From contig JACJWG010000001.1 in NCBI GenBank assembly GCA_020637235.1, positions 62,001 through 126,000 on the forward strand: a DNA stretch of 64,000 nucleotides, read 5' to 3'. The position numbers and the translations under genes are program-made. Positions within the stretch are counted from its first letter, which is position 1. Each line of letters begins with the position of its first letter. Below, in pieces: positions 8,556 through 17,607 of this stretch. Below the pieces are notes generated by a model that ran no database searches, had not been told where the DNA came from, and saw only the letters and a program-made list of their open reading frames with translations. The stretch comes from Acidimicrobiaceae bacterium (GTDB lineage Bacteria; Actinomycetota; Acidimicrobiia; Acidimicrobiales; Ilumatobacteraceae).

Positions 8556-8921
8556 ATGTCTCAGTTCCTTCGCGACTACCTCACCGTGGTCTGGTTCGGT
8601 GCGATCGCCCTCGTGCTCGGCGGTCTGCTGCTCGGCGTCGCCGCCCTGCTGCGTCCGAACAAGCCCACGGCGCAGAAGCTGATCGCCTACGAGAGCGGCG
8701 TCGACCCGGTCGGCGACGGCTGGTCGCAGAGCCAGGTGCGCTACTACATCTTCGCCCTGCTCTTCGTGATCTTCGACATCGAGGCGGTGTTCATCTTCCC
8801 GTGGGCGACCCAGGTCGAGCGATACGGTGCGTTCGGCCTCGTCGTGATGCTGATCTTCCTGATCCTGCTGCTCGACGGTCTGGCCTATGCGTGGAAGAAG
8901 GGGGTCCTGCGGTGGGTCTAG
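8556..8921 (+). CDS. nuoA: NADH-quinone oxidoreductase subunit A (NuoA)
   Basis: A 121-residue, three-span subunit at the junction between membrane and peripheral arms of complex I. It shows KLIAYESGVDPVGDGWSQ, corresponding to the mobile loop between helices 1 and 2 with the conserved E(C/S)G region, and FALLFVIFDIEAVFIFPWA in helix 2. It starts an eleven-gene nuo operon and overlaps nuoB by 10 nt. The length is normal. Confidence 0.97.
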   Translation: MSQFLRDYLTVVWFGAIALVLGGLLLGVAALLRPNKPTAQKLIAYESGVDPVGDGWSQSQVRYYIFALLFVIFDIEAVFIFPWATQVERYGAFGLVVMLIFLILLLDGLAYAWKKGVLRWV

Positions 8922-9451
8922 TCGACAAGGGGCGGATGCCGAAGCCGCTCGCGTCGCTGTTCAACCTCGGCCGTTCGTACAGTCTCTGGGTGTACCAGTG
9001 GGGCCTCGCGTGCTGCGCGATCGAGATGGGCGCAGCGTTCGCCTCGCCCCGCTACGACGTCATGCGACTCGGCGTCATCCCGCTGCCCGCGAGCCCCCGC
9101 CAGGCCGACCTCGTCGTCATCTCGGGCACGGTGACCGACAAGATGGCGCCCGCGATCAAGCGTCTGTACGAGCAGATGCCCGAACCGAAGTACGTGATCT
9201 CGATGGGCTCGTGCGCCAACTGCGGCGGCCCCTACTGGGACAGCTACTCCGTCACCAAGGGTGTCGACCAGATCATCCCGGTCGACGTCTACGTGCCCGG
9301 GTGCCCGCCCCGCCCGGAGGCGCTGCTCGAGGGCGTGGTCCTGTTGCAGCAGCGGATCAAGAACGAGGACATGGGTGCACGCTGGCGCGGCGAGGGCCAT
9401 CGCGCCCTGGTCCGCGAGCCGATCGTGGTCGGCGGTGGTCCCGTTGAGTGA
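8912..9451 (+). CDS. nuoB: NADH-quinone oxidoreductase subunit B (NuoB), N2 cluster protein
   Basis: A 179-residue subunit that carries the terminal 4Fe-4S cluster N2. The cysteine ligands are visible: the tandem pair in GLACCAIEMG, GSCANCGG, and PGCPPRPE. GTG start at 8912 lies inside the end of nuoA. The frame extends further upstream but reads across nuoA, so the overlap start is preferred. The C-terminus ends with a short tail not needed for cluster binding. Confidence 0.97.
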   Translation: MGLVDKGRMPKPLASLFNLGRSYSLWVYQWGLACCAIEMGAAFASPRYDVMRLGVIPLPASPRQADLVVISGTVTDKMAPAIKRLYEQMPEPKYVISMGSCANCGGPYWDSYSVTKGVDQIIPVDVYVPGCPPRPEALLEGVVLLQQRIKNEDMGARWRGEGHRALVREPIVVGGGPVE

Positions 9452-10118
9452 CACCACCGAGACCGAGACACCGGCGCTCGCGTCGGACACCTTGCGCGAG
9501 GGCATCGTCGACAGACTGCGAACCACGCTCGGTGACGCCGTGGTCGAGGTGCACCTCGAACCGAACGTCGACCTGTGGGTCCGCGTGCGTCACGACGCCT
9601 GGCGCGAGACCGGTCTCGCCCTGCGCGACCAGGGATTCCACTACTTCTGCTTCCTCTCGGCGATCGATTGGCAGCCGAGCCCCTTCGGTCGTGGCGAGGA
9701 CGACCCGTCGGCGCCGGCGCCCGAGCCGGACGACCCGGCGGCCGAGCCCGAGATGCGCCATGGCGTCACGGGCGGCGACACCCGGTTCCAGGTGTTCGCG
9801 CGAGTCACCGACGTCCAGCGCCACGTCGGCATCACGATCAAGGCGGACGTCCCCGACGACTCGTCGGTCGTCGACAGTTGGGTGACGGTGTACGCCGGGG
9901 CCAACTGGCACGAGCGCGAGACCCACGAGATGTTCGGCATCGGTTTCGCCGGGCACCCCGACCTGCGCAACATCTACCTGCCCACCGATTTCGAGGGGCA
10001 CCCACTGCGCAAGGACTTCCCGTTGCTCGCGCGGATCGTGAAGCCGTGGCCCGGCATCGCCGACGTCGAGCCCCTGCCCGGTGAGGGCGACGAAGGCGAC
10101 GGAGGAGCCTCCGAATGA
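9444..10118 (+). CDS. nuoC: NADH-quinone oxidoreductase subunit C (NuoC)
   Basis: A 224-residue peripheral-arm subunit. The family signature is clear: WHERETHEMFGIGFAGHPDLR, then NIYLPTDFEGHPLRKDFP. An acidic, proline-rich insertion of about 30 residues (near 75-105) splits the N-terminal domain. It ends with a Glu/Asp/Gly-rich tail. The start is uncertain: a TTG at 9444 overlaps the nuoB stop, and an in-frame GTG lies at 9435. It is separate from NuoD, unlike the fused form of some proteobacteria. Confidence 0.95.
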   Translation: MSDTTETETPALASDTLREGIVDRLRTTLGDAVVEVHLEPNVDLWVRVRHDAWRETGLALRDQGFHYFCFLSAIDWQPSPFGRGEDDPSAPAPEPDDPAAEPEMRHGVTGGDTRFQVFARVTDVQRHVGITIKADVPDDSSVVDSWVTVYAGANWHERETHEMFGIGFAGHPDLRNIYLPTDFEGHPLRKDFPLLARIVKPWPGIADVEPLPGEGDEGDGGASE

Positions 10119-11287
10119 CCGATCTCATCGATCGCCAGAAGCTCGGCTACATCGCCGCGCAGGCTGCCGACGCGCGCCTCAACGTCGAACTCGAGACCGA
10201 GGGCATGACCCTCAACATCGGGCCGCAGCACCCGGCCACCCACGGCACGTTGCGGATCATCGTGCGTCTCGACGGCGAGCAGGTGGTGTGGGCCGACCCG
10301 TCGGCCGGCTACATGCACCGCGGGTACGAAAAGCTCACCGAGGTCCGCACCTACCCGCAGGTCACCACCCTCATCAACCGGATCGACTGGCTGGGCAGCT
10401 TCGCGAACGAGGTGCCGTTCATCCTCGCCGCCGAGCGCCTGATGGGGATCGAGGCACCCCCTCGGGCCCAGGTGATCCGCACGATCCTGTTCGAGCTCTC
10501 CCGCATCTCGAACGTCGGGCTGTTCCTCGGCGACCTCGGCGTGCAGCTCGGGGCGGTCACGCCCGTGTTCCTGGCCTTCCGCGACCGCGAGTACGTGCTC
10601 AACCTCATCGAGGGCGCGACCGGCGGCCGGTTCCACCCCAACTTCGATCGCATCGGCGGGCTGAAGGACGACCTGCCCTCCGGGTGGGTCGACGAGACCC
10701 GCCAGGTGATGAAGAAGCTCCGCGGGTTCTGTGACGAGATGGAAGACCTGTTGTTCGGCAACAAGGTGTTCCAGGACCGCACTCGTGGCATCGGTGTCAT
10801 CCCGGCCGGCGTCGCACAGCAGTACGGCCTCTCCGGCGCCAACCTCCGCGCGAGCGGGGTCGACTGGGACCTCCGCCGCGACCAGGCGTTGCCGCTCGCG
10901 TACGACCAGGTGGACTGGAAGGTCTGGACCCACCCGGACGGCGACAGTTTCGCCCGGTGCTGGGTGCGACTGCAGGAGGTGCGTGAGTCCACGAAGATCG
11001 TCGACCAGCTCCTCGACCTGCTGCCGTCGGGGCCCGTGATGGCCAAGGTGCCCCGCATCATCAAGGTGCCCGAGGGCGAGGCGTTCGTCAGCACCGAGAA
11101 CCCGCTCGGCGAGATGGGCTACTACGTCGTCAGCCAGGGCGAGCTCGGCCCGTTCCGGGTGCGTATCCGCACGGCGAGCTTCAACAACATCTCGATCGTG
11201 CCGTGGGTGCTGCGAGGCGTGTACGTCCCCGACGTCATCACCATCCTGGCCTCGCTGTACTTCATCCTCGGAGACATCGACAAGTGA
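10115..11287 (+). CDS. nuoD: NADH-quinone oxidoreductase subunit D (NuoD, 49 kDa)
   Basis: A 390-residue quinone-site subunit derived from hydrogenase large subunits. Landmarks are NIGPQHPATHGTLR (residues 34-47), AGYMHRGYEKL with Arg69 beside cluster N2, and FELSRISN. The C-terminus reads ASLYFILGDIDK, a divergent form of the usual SIDPVFGEVDR. ATGA overlap with nuoC and GTGA overlap with nuoH. Arg69 matches the arginine methylated by NDUFAF7 in mammalian NDUFS2, and a NDUFAF7-type gene ends this operon. Confidence 0.96.
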   Translation: MTDLIDRQKLGYIAAQAADARLNVELETEGMTLNIGPQHPATHGTLRIIVRLDGEQVVWADPSAGYMHRGYEKLTEVRTYPQVTTLINRIDWLGSFANEVPFILAAERLMGIEAPPRAQVIRTILFELSRISNVGLFLGDLGVQLGAVTPVFLAFRDREYVLNLIEGATGGRFHPNFDRIGGLKDDLPSGWVDETRQVMKKLRGFCDEMEDLLFGNKVFQDRTRGIGVIPAGVAQQYGLSGANLRASGVDWDLRRDQALPLAYDQVDWKVWTHPDGDSFARCWVRLQEVRESTKIVDQLLDLLPSGPVMAKVPRIIKVPEGEAFVSTENPLGEMGYYVVSQGELGPFRVRIRTASFNNISIVPWVLRGVYVPDVITILASLYFILGDIDK

Positions 11288-12330
11288 TCGCCGTCGACCT
11301 TCCCTACTGGGCGCAATCGCTGTTGCGGGTGCTCGGCGGCACGGTGGCCGTGCTCCTGCCCGCCGGCACGATCGTGTACCTGTTCCTGTTCAAGATGATG
11401 AGCTTCATGCAGAGCCGGCTCGGGCCGATGGAGGCCGGGCCGTACGGCTCGATGCAGCTGTTCGCCGAGGTCGGCAAGTGGCTGCAGAAGGAGGACATCC
11501 AGCCGGAGAATGCCGACAAGCGGGTGTTCAAGATCGCACCGCTCGTGGTGCTCGTGAGCACGTTCCTGCTGGTCGCCGTGGTGCCCTTCGGCCCGGACGC
11601 CTACTTCACGGACTTCGAGGCCGGCATCTTCTACGCACTCGCCGTCAGTTCGGTCAGTGTGCTCGGCATCCTGATCGCCGGCTGGTCGAGCGCCAACAAG
11701 TACTCGCTGCTCGGTGGTCTCCGTGCCGCCGGTCAGCTGATCGCCTACGAGCTCCCGATGGTGCTCGCGGTGATCGGTGTCGTCATCCAGGCCGGCACGA
11801 TGAACCTCAACCAGATCGTGGCGGCGCAGAACGCCGGTTCGATGTTCGGCTGGGACGGTCTCGGCAACCCGTACGTGCTCACCCAGTTCGTCGGGTTCGT
11901 GGTGTTCATGATCGCCATCCAGGCCGAGCTCACCCAGGCGCCGTTCGACATGCCGATCGCCGAGTCCGAGCTGGTGTCGGGCTACATGACCGAGTACTCG
12001 GGCTTCCGATTCCTCATCTTCTTCATCGCCGAGTTCGCGACCGTCGGAGTGTTCACCCTCATCGCGAGCGTGCTGTTCCTCGGTGGGTGGGGCGTGCCCT
12101 TCGCCTGGTTCGGGTGGGAGTCGCTCGGCGACGTCGACAACTGGATGAACGTGGTCGGCCCGCTCGTCATGATCACCAAGATGCTGGCACTGTCGGGCAT
12201 CGTCATGTGGGTCCGGTTCAGCTACCCGCGCCTGCGCGAGGACCAACTGCAGCGGTTCGCCTGGAAGGTGCTCATCCCCGTGTCGGTGGTCAACATCATG
12301 GTCACGGCGATCTTGAAGGTGGCGTTCTGA
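11284..12330 (+). CDS. nuoH: NADH-quinone oxidoreductase subunit H (NuoH)
   Basis: A 348-residue, eight-span subunit that forms the quinone entry channel. It has QSRLGPMEAGPYGSMQLFA near residues 42-60 (family: RxGPnxxGpxGllQ), and ELTQAPFDMPIAESELVSGYMTEYSG, the acidic loop at the quinone site. GTG start at 11284 is embedded in the nuoD stop codon. Because nuoD abuts nuoH directly, the NADH-input genes nuoE, nuoF and nuoG that usually separate them are missing from this operon. Confidence 0.97.
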   Translation: MIAVDLPYWAQSLLRVLGGTVAVLLPAGTIVYLFLFKMMSFMQSRLGPMEAGPYGSMQLFAEVGKWLQKEDIQPENADKRVFKIAPLVVLVSTFLLVAVVPFGPDAYFTDFEAGIFYALAVSSVSVLGILIAGWSSANKYSLLGGLRAAGQLIAYELPMVLAVIGVVIQAGTMNLNQIVAAQNAGSMFGWDGLGNPYVLTQFVGFVVFMIAIQAELTQAPFDMPIAESELVSGYMTEYSGFRFLIFFIAEFATVGVFTLIASVLFLGGWGVPFAWFGWESLGDVDNWMNVVGPLVMITKMLALSGIVMWVRFSYPRLREDQLQRFAWKVLIPVSVVNIMVTAILKVAF

Positions 12331-12331
12331 C

Positions 12332-12847
12332 ATGGGCTTTCTGAAGGACCGCTACAACGAGTACGGCAAGGGCCTGCAGGTCACGCTCAACACCATGCTC
12401 GACACCGTCAAGCCACGGAAGCTGGGTGGTGGGCCGGCGACGGTGCAGTATCCGCGCGAGAAAGAAGCGCCGCCGACACGAGCGCGCGGCGTGATCGCGC
12501 TGCGCGAGGACAACTGCACGGCGTGCATGCTGTGTGCCCGCAGTTGCCCCGACTGGTGCATCTACATCGAAGGTCACAAGGAGCTCGCACCGCCGCGCCG
12601 TGCCGGCGGAGCGCCGCGCAAGGTGAACAAGCTCGATCGCTTCGACATCGACTACGCCCTCTGCATGTACTGCGGCATCTGCGTCGAGGTGTGCCCGTTC
12701 GACGCGCTGTTCTGGAGCCCCGAGTACGAGTACAGCGAGCCCCGCATCGCCGATCTGCTCCACGACAAGACGAAGCTCGGCGAGTGGATGGAGACCGTCC
12801 CTGAGGCGCCCGAGCTCGAGGCCGGCGCGGAGAAGAAGAAGAAATGA
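12332..12847 (+). CDS. nuoI: NADH-quinone oxidoreductase subunit I (NuoI), 2x[4Fe-4S]
   Basis: A 171-residue ferredoxin-like subunit that binds clusters N6a and N6b. The two motifs are CTACMLCARSCPDWC and CMYCGICVEVCPFDAL; the first keeps the CxxCxxCxxxC ligands plus an extra downstream Cys. The ATG follows the nuoH stop after one nucleotide. The C-terminus ends in a lysine run (EKKKK), and the inter-cluster loop is basic (APPRRAGGAPRK). Such basic surfaces could favour an acidic donor such as ferredoxin, but that is inference. Confidence 0.97.
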   Translation: MGFLKDRYNEYGKGLQVTLNTMLDTVKPRKLGGGPATVQYPREKEAPPTRARGVIALREDNCTACMLCARSCPDWCIYIEGHKELAPPRRAGGAPRKVNKLDRFDIDYALCMYCGICVEVCPFDALFWSPEYEYSEPRIADLLHDKTKLGEWMETVPEAPELEAGAEKKKK

Positions 12848-13371
12848 GCGCTGTCATCCTCGCCGCCGACGACATCCAGGTGGCACAGAACATCGGCTTC
12901 GGGATCATCGCGGCGATCATGGTGATCGGTGCGCTCAAGGTCGTCACGAGCAAGAACGTCGTCCACGCGGCATTGTCGCTGGTCCTCGTGCTGTCGGGCG
13001 CCGCAGCGCAGTACATCCTCCTCGGTGCCGAGTTCGTCGCCGTGAGCCAGATCCTGGTGTACGTCGGTGCCGTGATGGTGCTGTTCCTGTTCGGCGTCAT
13101 GCTCACGCGCGCCAAGCTCGGCAAGGAGACCGACCTCGACCAGCCGAAGGCCTGGCTCGGCGTGCCGGTCGCCCTGTTGATGCTCGGGGTGCTCGCCTGG
13201 GTGCTGATCGACGGCTTCCAGGACGAGCGACTCCCGGCCGACGCCACCTCGAAGGCCGCCGTCGAGATCAGCGACAGCGTCCTCGGTCCGGCGCTCGTGC
13301 CGTTCCTCGCTCTCACGTTCGTGCTGGTCGCCGCGGTCATCGGCGGCATCGTCCTGGCGCGGAAGGACTGA
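12844..13371 (+). CDS. nuoJ: NADH-quinone oxidoreductase subunit J (NuoJ)
   Basis: A 175-residue, five-span membrane subunit. It shows the conserved VHAALSLVLVLSGAAAQYILLGAEFVAVSQILVYVGAVMVLFLFGVM core, with the pi-bulge helix 3 region around VYVGAVMVLFLF. The ATG at 12844 overlaps the nuoI stop. An outer loop of about 30 residues precedes the last helix. Length is normal for the family. Confidence 0.96.
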   Translation: MSAVILAADDIQVAQNIGFGIIAAIMVIGALKVVTSKNVVHAALSLVLVLSGAAAQYILLGAEFVAVSQILVYVGAVMVLFLFGVMLTRAKLGKETDLDQPKAWLGVPVALLMLGVLAWVLIDGFQDERLPADATSKAAVEISDSVLGPALVPFLALTFVLVAAVIGGIVLARKD

Positions 13372-13375
13372 CCAG

Positions 13376-13675
13376 ATGCTCGTCAACAACTTCCTGCTCC
13401 TCGGCGCCGTGCTGTTCTGCATCGGTGTCTACGGCGTCATCGCCCGCAAGAACGCCGTCATGGTGCTGATGAGCATCGAGCTCATCTTGAACTCCGTGAA
13501 CCTCAACTTCATCGCGTTCAGCACCCTGCACGGCAACATCGACGGCAACACGCTCGCGCTGTTCATCATCGGCGTCGCCGCCGCCGAGGTCGGCGTCGGC
13601 CTCGCGATGGTGCTGCTCATCTTCCGCAATCGCAAGAGCATCGCGCTCGACGAACTCTCCGAGATGAAGGGCTGA
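13376..13675 (+). CDS. nuoK: NADH-quinone oxidoreductase subunit K (NuoK)
   Basis: A 99-residue, three-span subunit. The proton-path glutamates sit in LMSIELILNSVNLNF (helix 2) and AAAEVGVGLAMVLLIF (helix 3). It is a paralogue of MnhC at 502. Start ATG at 13376, four nucleotides after nuoJ. Confidence 0.97.
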   Translation: MLVNNFLLLGAVLFCIGVYGVIARKNAVMVLMSIELILNSVNLNFIAFSTLHGNIDGNTLALFIIGVAAAEVGVGLAMVLLIFRNRKSIALDELSEMKG

Positions 13676-13678
13676 TCC

Positions 13679-16018
13679 GTGCTCGCCCACGAAACCGCAG
13701 CGTCCGCCGGCTGGTTCCTCGACAACGCCTTCCTGATCCCGGTCATCCCGGCAGTCGCGTTCGCGGTCATCATCCTGTTCGGCAAGCGCCTCCCGATGAA
13801 GGGCAGCGAGGTCGGCATCGTCAGCATGGTCGGCGCACTGGTGCTCGCCGTCGGGACCACCTACCAGTGGATCCAGCGGGTCGACGCGGTGCACGGCGGC
13901 GAGGGTGAGCACGCCGTCGCCCGCGGCGTGTACGGGTTCGCCCGAGGGCTGCTGCCCCAGGCGGCCGAAGGTGGTGAGCCCTACGTCGAGCCGGTCATCC
14001 GCAGCTGGGTGTGGTGGCAGAGCGGTGGCCTCGAGTTCGGACTCGGCCAGCACATCGACGGCCTCGCCGTGATGTTGCTCCTGCTCGTCACCTTCATCTC
14101 CACGCTCGTGCAGATCTTCTCGCTCGAGTACGTGCGTGGCGACCGTCGCTACACGCACTTCTTCGCGAGCCTCACGCTGTTCAGCGCCGGCATGCTGGCG
14201 ATGGTGCTCGCCGAGAACACGGTGCAGCTCATCCTCGGCTGGGAGATCATGGGCCTCTGCTCGTTCCTCCTGATCGGCCACTGGTGGGAGGAGCAGGCCA
14301 ACAGCCGCGCGGCGCTCAAGGCGTTCTTCACGGTTCGAGTCGGCGACATGGGCCTCCTCGTCGGCGTCGCGATCCTGTTCGGGGCGTTCGGCACCTTCAG
14401 CATCCAGGAGACCAGCCGCATCGCGATGGATCCGGCGACCAGCCAGACCGTGCTGCTCTGGGCGGCGATCGCGCTGTTCATCGCCTGCATCGGCAAGAGC
14501 GGTCAGTTCCCGTTGCACACCTGGCTGCCCGACGCGATGGCGGGTCCCACACCGGTGAGCTCGCTGCTGCACTCGTCGACCATGGTGGTCGCCGGCGTGT
14601 TCCTCGTGGCACGGCTCTACCCGGTGTTCTACAACGGCTTCGACATCGCCCAGAACGGCAACAGCCTCAACTTCATCGCCGTCATCGGCGGCATCACGAT
14701 CGTCATCGCCGCCGGCCTCGCGTTCGTGCAGAACGACATCAAGAAGGTGTTGGCCTACTCGACCGTCAGCCAGCTGGGCTACATGATGATGGGCCTCGGG
14801 GTGGGTGCCTGGACGCCGGCGGTGTTCCACATCTTCACCCACGCCTTCTTCAAGTGCGCCCTGTTCCTGTGCGCCGGCTCGATCAGCCACACCGCCAGCC
14901 ACCACAGCTTCGACATGAAGAAGGACATGGGTGGGCTGCTCAAGCGGATGCCGATCACGTCGGGCGTGTGGATGGTGTCGACACTGGCACTGTGCGGCGT
15001 GCCGTTCTTCAGCGGCTTCTTCTCGAAAGACGAGATCATCGACAACGCCGAGCACAACGGCTACCCGATCTTCTTCGTGATCGGCCTCATCGGTGCGTTC
15101 ATGACCACCGCGTACATGACCCGGGCGACGTACCTCACCTTCTTCGGCTCGCCCCGCGGTGCGGCCGCCGGCGAGCACCACCACGACGAGGCGCACGCCG
15201 AGGAGCACGAGCTGGGTCTGGCCACCGTCGGCCACGATGCCCCCGCCGACGCCCATGCCCACGCCGATCACACTGCGCACGCCGCCCACGGCCACGATGC
15301 GCACGGGGCCCACGATGCCCACGATGCACACGGGGCGCATCACGCGAAGCCGGCCTTCGGCATCGCCGGCGAGTCACCGATCCTGATCGCGGCGCCGATC
15401 GCGATCCTCGGGGTGCTCGCCGTCGTGAGTGGCTACATCAACGCCGCCCCGTTCCACATCGAGAAGTTCCTCGAGTGGGTCGAACCCCGCGCGAGCGAGT
15501 TCGCCCCGGCCATCGACCACGCCACGTTCGCCTGGTCGAAGGCCATGCCGTCGATCGTGTTGGTGGTCCTCGGATTCGTCGTGAGCCTCGCGATCAGCAG
15601 GTCCGTGTTCGGCGACGCGCCGAGCAAGCTGAAGGGCCTCACCGAGCGCAACGCCGTGCTCGGCGCCGGCCACCGGTTCCTGGTGAACAAGTACTACCTC
15701 GACGCCCTCTACGAGAACGTCGTCGTCAAGGCCGTGGCGTACCCGATCGCCCAGGCGGCGTACTGGGTGAACCAGCGCGTGCTCGACGGCGTCGTCAACG
15801 CTGCGGGCGCAGGTGGCCGCCGCACCGGGGAGTGGCTCTACAAGTACGTCGACCAGGGAGCCATCGACGGGCTCGCGGTCAACGGCAGCGGCAAGGCCGC
15901 ACGTGGCACGGGCGGCGCACTGCGCCCCCTGCAGTCAGGCAAGGTCAACCAGTACGGAGCGCTGCTGTTCGGTGCCGCAGCAGTCGGTGCGCTCGTGCTC
16001 GTCATCGCGAACATCTGA
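13679..16018 (+). CDS. nuoL: NADH-quinone oxidoreductase subunit L (NuoL) with His-rich loop
   Basis: A 779-residue antiporter-like pump, longer than the usual 610-660. The core is intact: LGWEIMGLCSFLLIGHWW with the essential Glu, QFPLHTWLPDAMAGPTPVSSLLHSSTMV, and LCGVPFFSGFFSKDE. Between helices in the C-terminal third, residues 499-557 hold 18 histidines in 59 positions, built from DAH/GAH repeats. The C-terminal region contains the lateral amphipathic helix. GTG start at 13679. A metal- or proton-buffering role for the loop is only a guess. Confidence 0.96.
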   Translation: MLAHETAASAGWFLDNAFLIPVIPAVAFAVIILFGKRLPMKGSEVGIVSMVGALVLAVGTTYQWIQRVDAVHGGEGEHAVARGVYGFARGLLPQAAEGGEPYVEPVIRSWVWWQSGGLEFGLGQHIDGLAVMLLLLVTFISTLVQIFSLEYVRGDRRYTHFFASLTLFSAGMLAMVLAENTVQLILGWEIMGLCSFLLIGHWWEEQANSRAALKAFFTVRVGDMGLLVGVAILFGAFGTFSIQETSRIAMDPATSQTVLLWAAIALFIACIGKSGQFPLHTWLPDAMAGPTPVSSLLHSSTMVVAGVFLVARLYPVFYNGFDIAQNGNSLNFIAVIGGITIVIAAGLAFVQNDIKKVLAYSTVSQLGYMMMGLGVGAWTPAVFHIFTHAFFKCALFLCAGSISHTASHHSFDMKKDMGGLLKRMPITSGVWMVSTLALCGVPFFSGFFSKDEIIDNAEHNGYPIFFVIGLIGAFMTTAYMTRATYLTFFGSPRGAAAGEHHHDEAHAEEHELGLATVGHDAPADAHAHADHTAHAAHGHDAHGAHDAHDAHGAHHAKPAFGIAGESPILIAAPIAILGVLAVVSGYINAAPFHIEKFLEWVEPRASEFAPAIDHATFAWSKAMPSIVLVVLGFVVSLAISRSVFGDAPSKLKGLTERNAVLGAGHRFLVNKYYLDALYENVVVKAVAYPIAQAAYWVNQRVLDGVVNAAGAGGRRTGEWLYKYVDQGAIDGLAVNGSGKAARGTGGALRPLQSGKVNQYGALLFGAAAVGALVLVIANI

Positions 16019-16032
16019 GGAACAGCTGAACC

Positions 16033-17607
16033 ATGGACGTCATCTCCGATCAGAACTGGGTGCTCAGCGTCGGCACGTTCCTGCCGCTCGCGGGCGTGCT
16101 GGTGATGCTGTTGATCCCGAAGCGTGAGGAACTGCTCCACAAGCAGATCGCGCTGATCACCGCACTCGCCACGCTCGCCGTCGGCATCTACACGCTCGTG
16201 CAGTTCGACTACGGCCAGGCCCAGTCGCTGCAGTTCTACGCGAGCACCGAGTGGATCACCGTCATCAACAGTGGCTACACGATCGGCCTCGACGGGATCA
16301 GCCTGCCGTTGTACTTCCTGTCGATGGTGATCACCGTGCTGGTGATGATCTACAGCTGGGACCACATCCCGTCGCCCGGCAACCCGAAGGCGTTCCTGAT
16401 CCTGATGCTGGTGCTCCAGACCGGCATGGCGGGCACGTTCATCGCCCAGGACCTCATCTTGTTCTTCGTGTTCTTCGAGGTCGTGCTGCTGCCCATGTAC
16501 TTCATGATCGGCGTGTGGGGCGGCGAGCAGCGCCAGTACGCGTCGCTCAAGTTCTTCCTGTACACGATGTTCGGCTCGGCGCTCATGCTGGTCGCGTTCC
16601 TCGCGCTCTTCTACCAGACGGGCCGTGAGAGCTTCTCGATCCCGTTCCTCGTGGAGAACGGCATCAACATCGACGAGGACGTGGCGCTGTGGATCTTCGC
16701 CGGCATGTTCATCGGCTTCGCGGTGAAGGTGCCGATGTTCCCGTTCCACACCTGGTTGCCCGACGCGCACACCCAGGCCCCCACGCAGGGGTCGGTCATC
16801 CTGGCCGCGATCCTGCTGAAGCTCGGCACGTACGGCTTCGTGCGCATCGCGATCCCGATCCTGCCCCAGGCAGCCGTGAAGTGGGCGCCGGTGATCGGGG
16901 TGCTCGCCGTGATCGGCATCATCTACGGCGCGCTCGGATGCCTCGCCCAGAGCGACATGAAGCGCCTGATCGCGTTCTCGTCGGTTGCGCACATGGGCTT
17001 CGTGATGCTCGGCATCTCCACCCTCACCGCCACGGGCATCAACGCCGCCCTGTTCGGCATGGTGGCCCACGGTCTGATCACCGGCATGCTCTTCTTCTGC
17101 GCCGGCTCGATCAAGGAGCGCTACCACACCCTCGAGATCAAGCGACTCAGCGGCATGCTCATCCAGATGCCGAAGCTCGGCTGGATCCTCGGCTTCTGCG
17201 CGATGGCATCACTCGGTCTGCCCGGTCTCGCCGGGTTCTGGGGTGAGTTCCCCGCGATCCTGTCGGCGTACAACCCGGCGCCGCAGCTCGACGTCACCCT
17301 GTTCCGTACCCTCATGGTGATCGCCGCCCTCGGCACCGTGCTCGCGGCGGCCTACCTGCTCTGGCTCTACCAGCGCACGGCGTTCGGCGAGCCGAATCCC
17401 GAGTTCACCGGTCACGGCCACGCCCACGCCGTCGGCGCCGCCGGCAACGACGAGCACCACAGCGACATCCACGACGTGAACATCTACGAGTGGGTGGCCT
17501 GGACGCCGCTGCTGATCGCGATCGTCGTGTTCGGTGTGTACCCGCAGCTGATGTTCAAGGTGATGGACCCGGCGGTGACCCAGCTCGTGGGAGTGTTCAA
17601 CCCGTGA
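16033..17607 (+). CDS. nuoM: NADH-quinone oxidoreductase subunit M (NuoM)
   Basis: A 524-residue antiporter-like pump. The essential Glu lies in LFFVFFEVVLLPMYFMIGVWGG, and the half-channel segment is MFPFHTWLPDAHTQAPTQGSVILA. MASLGLPGLAGFWGEF follows. Near the C-terminus a shorter His-rich stretch (GHGHAHAVGAAGNDEHHSD) echoes the one in NuoL. The ATG at 16033 has an AGGAACAG ribosome-binding stretch. It overlaps nuoN by 4 nt. Confidence 0.97.
   Translation: MDVISDQNWVLSVGTFLPLAGVLVMLLIPKREELLHKQIALITALATLAVGIYTLVQFDYGQAQSLQFYASTEWITVINSGYTIGLDGISLPLYFLSMVITVLVMIYSWDHIPSPGNPKAFLILMLVLQTGMAGTFIAQDLILFFVFFEVVLLPMYFMIGVWGGEQRQYASLKFFLYTMFGSALMLVAFLALFYQTGRESFSIPFLVENGINIDEDVALWIFAGMFIGFAVKVPMFPFHTWLPDAHTQAPTQGSVILAAILLKLGTYGFVRIAIPILPQAAVKWAPVIGVLAVIGIIYGALGCLAQSDMKRLIAFSSVAHMGFVMLGISTLTATGINAALFGMVAHGLITGMLFFCAGSIKERYHTLEIKRLSGMLIQMPKLGWILGFCAMASLGLPGLAGFWGEFPAILSAYNPAPQLDVTLFRTLMVIAALGTVLAAAYLLWLYQRTAFGEPNPEFTGHGHAHAVGAAGNDEHHSDIHDVNIYEWVAWTPLLIAIVVFGVYPQLMFKVMDPAVTQLVGVFNP

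Noticed and set aside
13337..15343. Long minus-strand frame opposite nuoL
   Set aside because: The real nuoL gene is complete on the plus strand; the antisense product is compositionally biased and unlike any protein.
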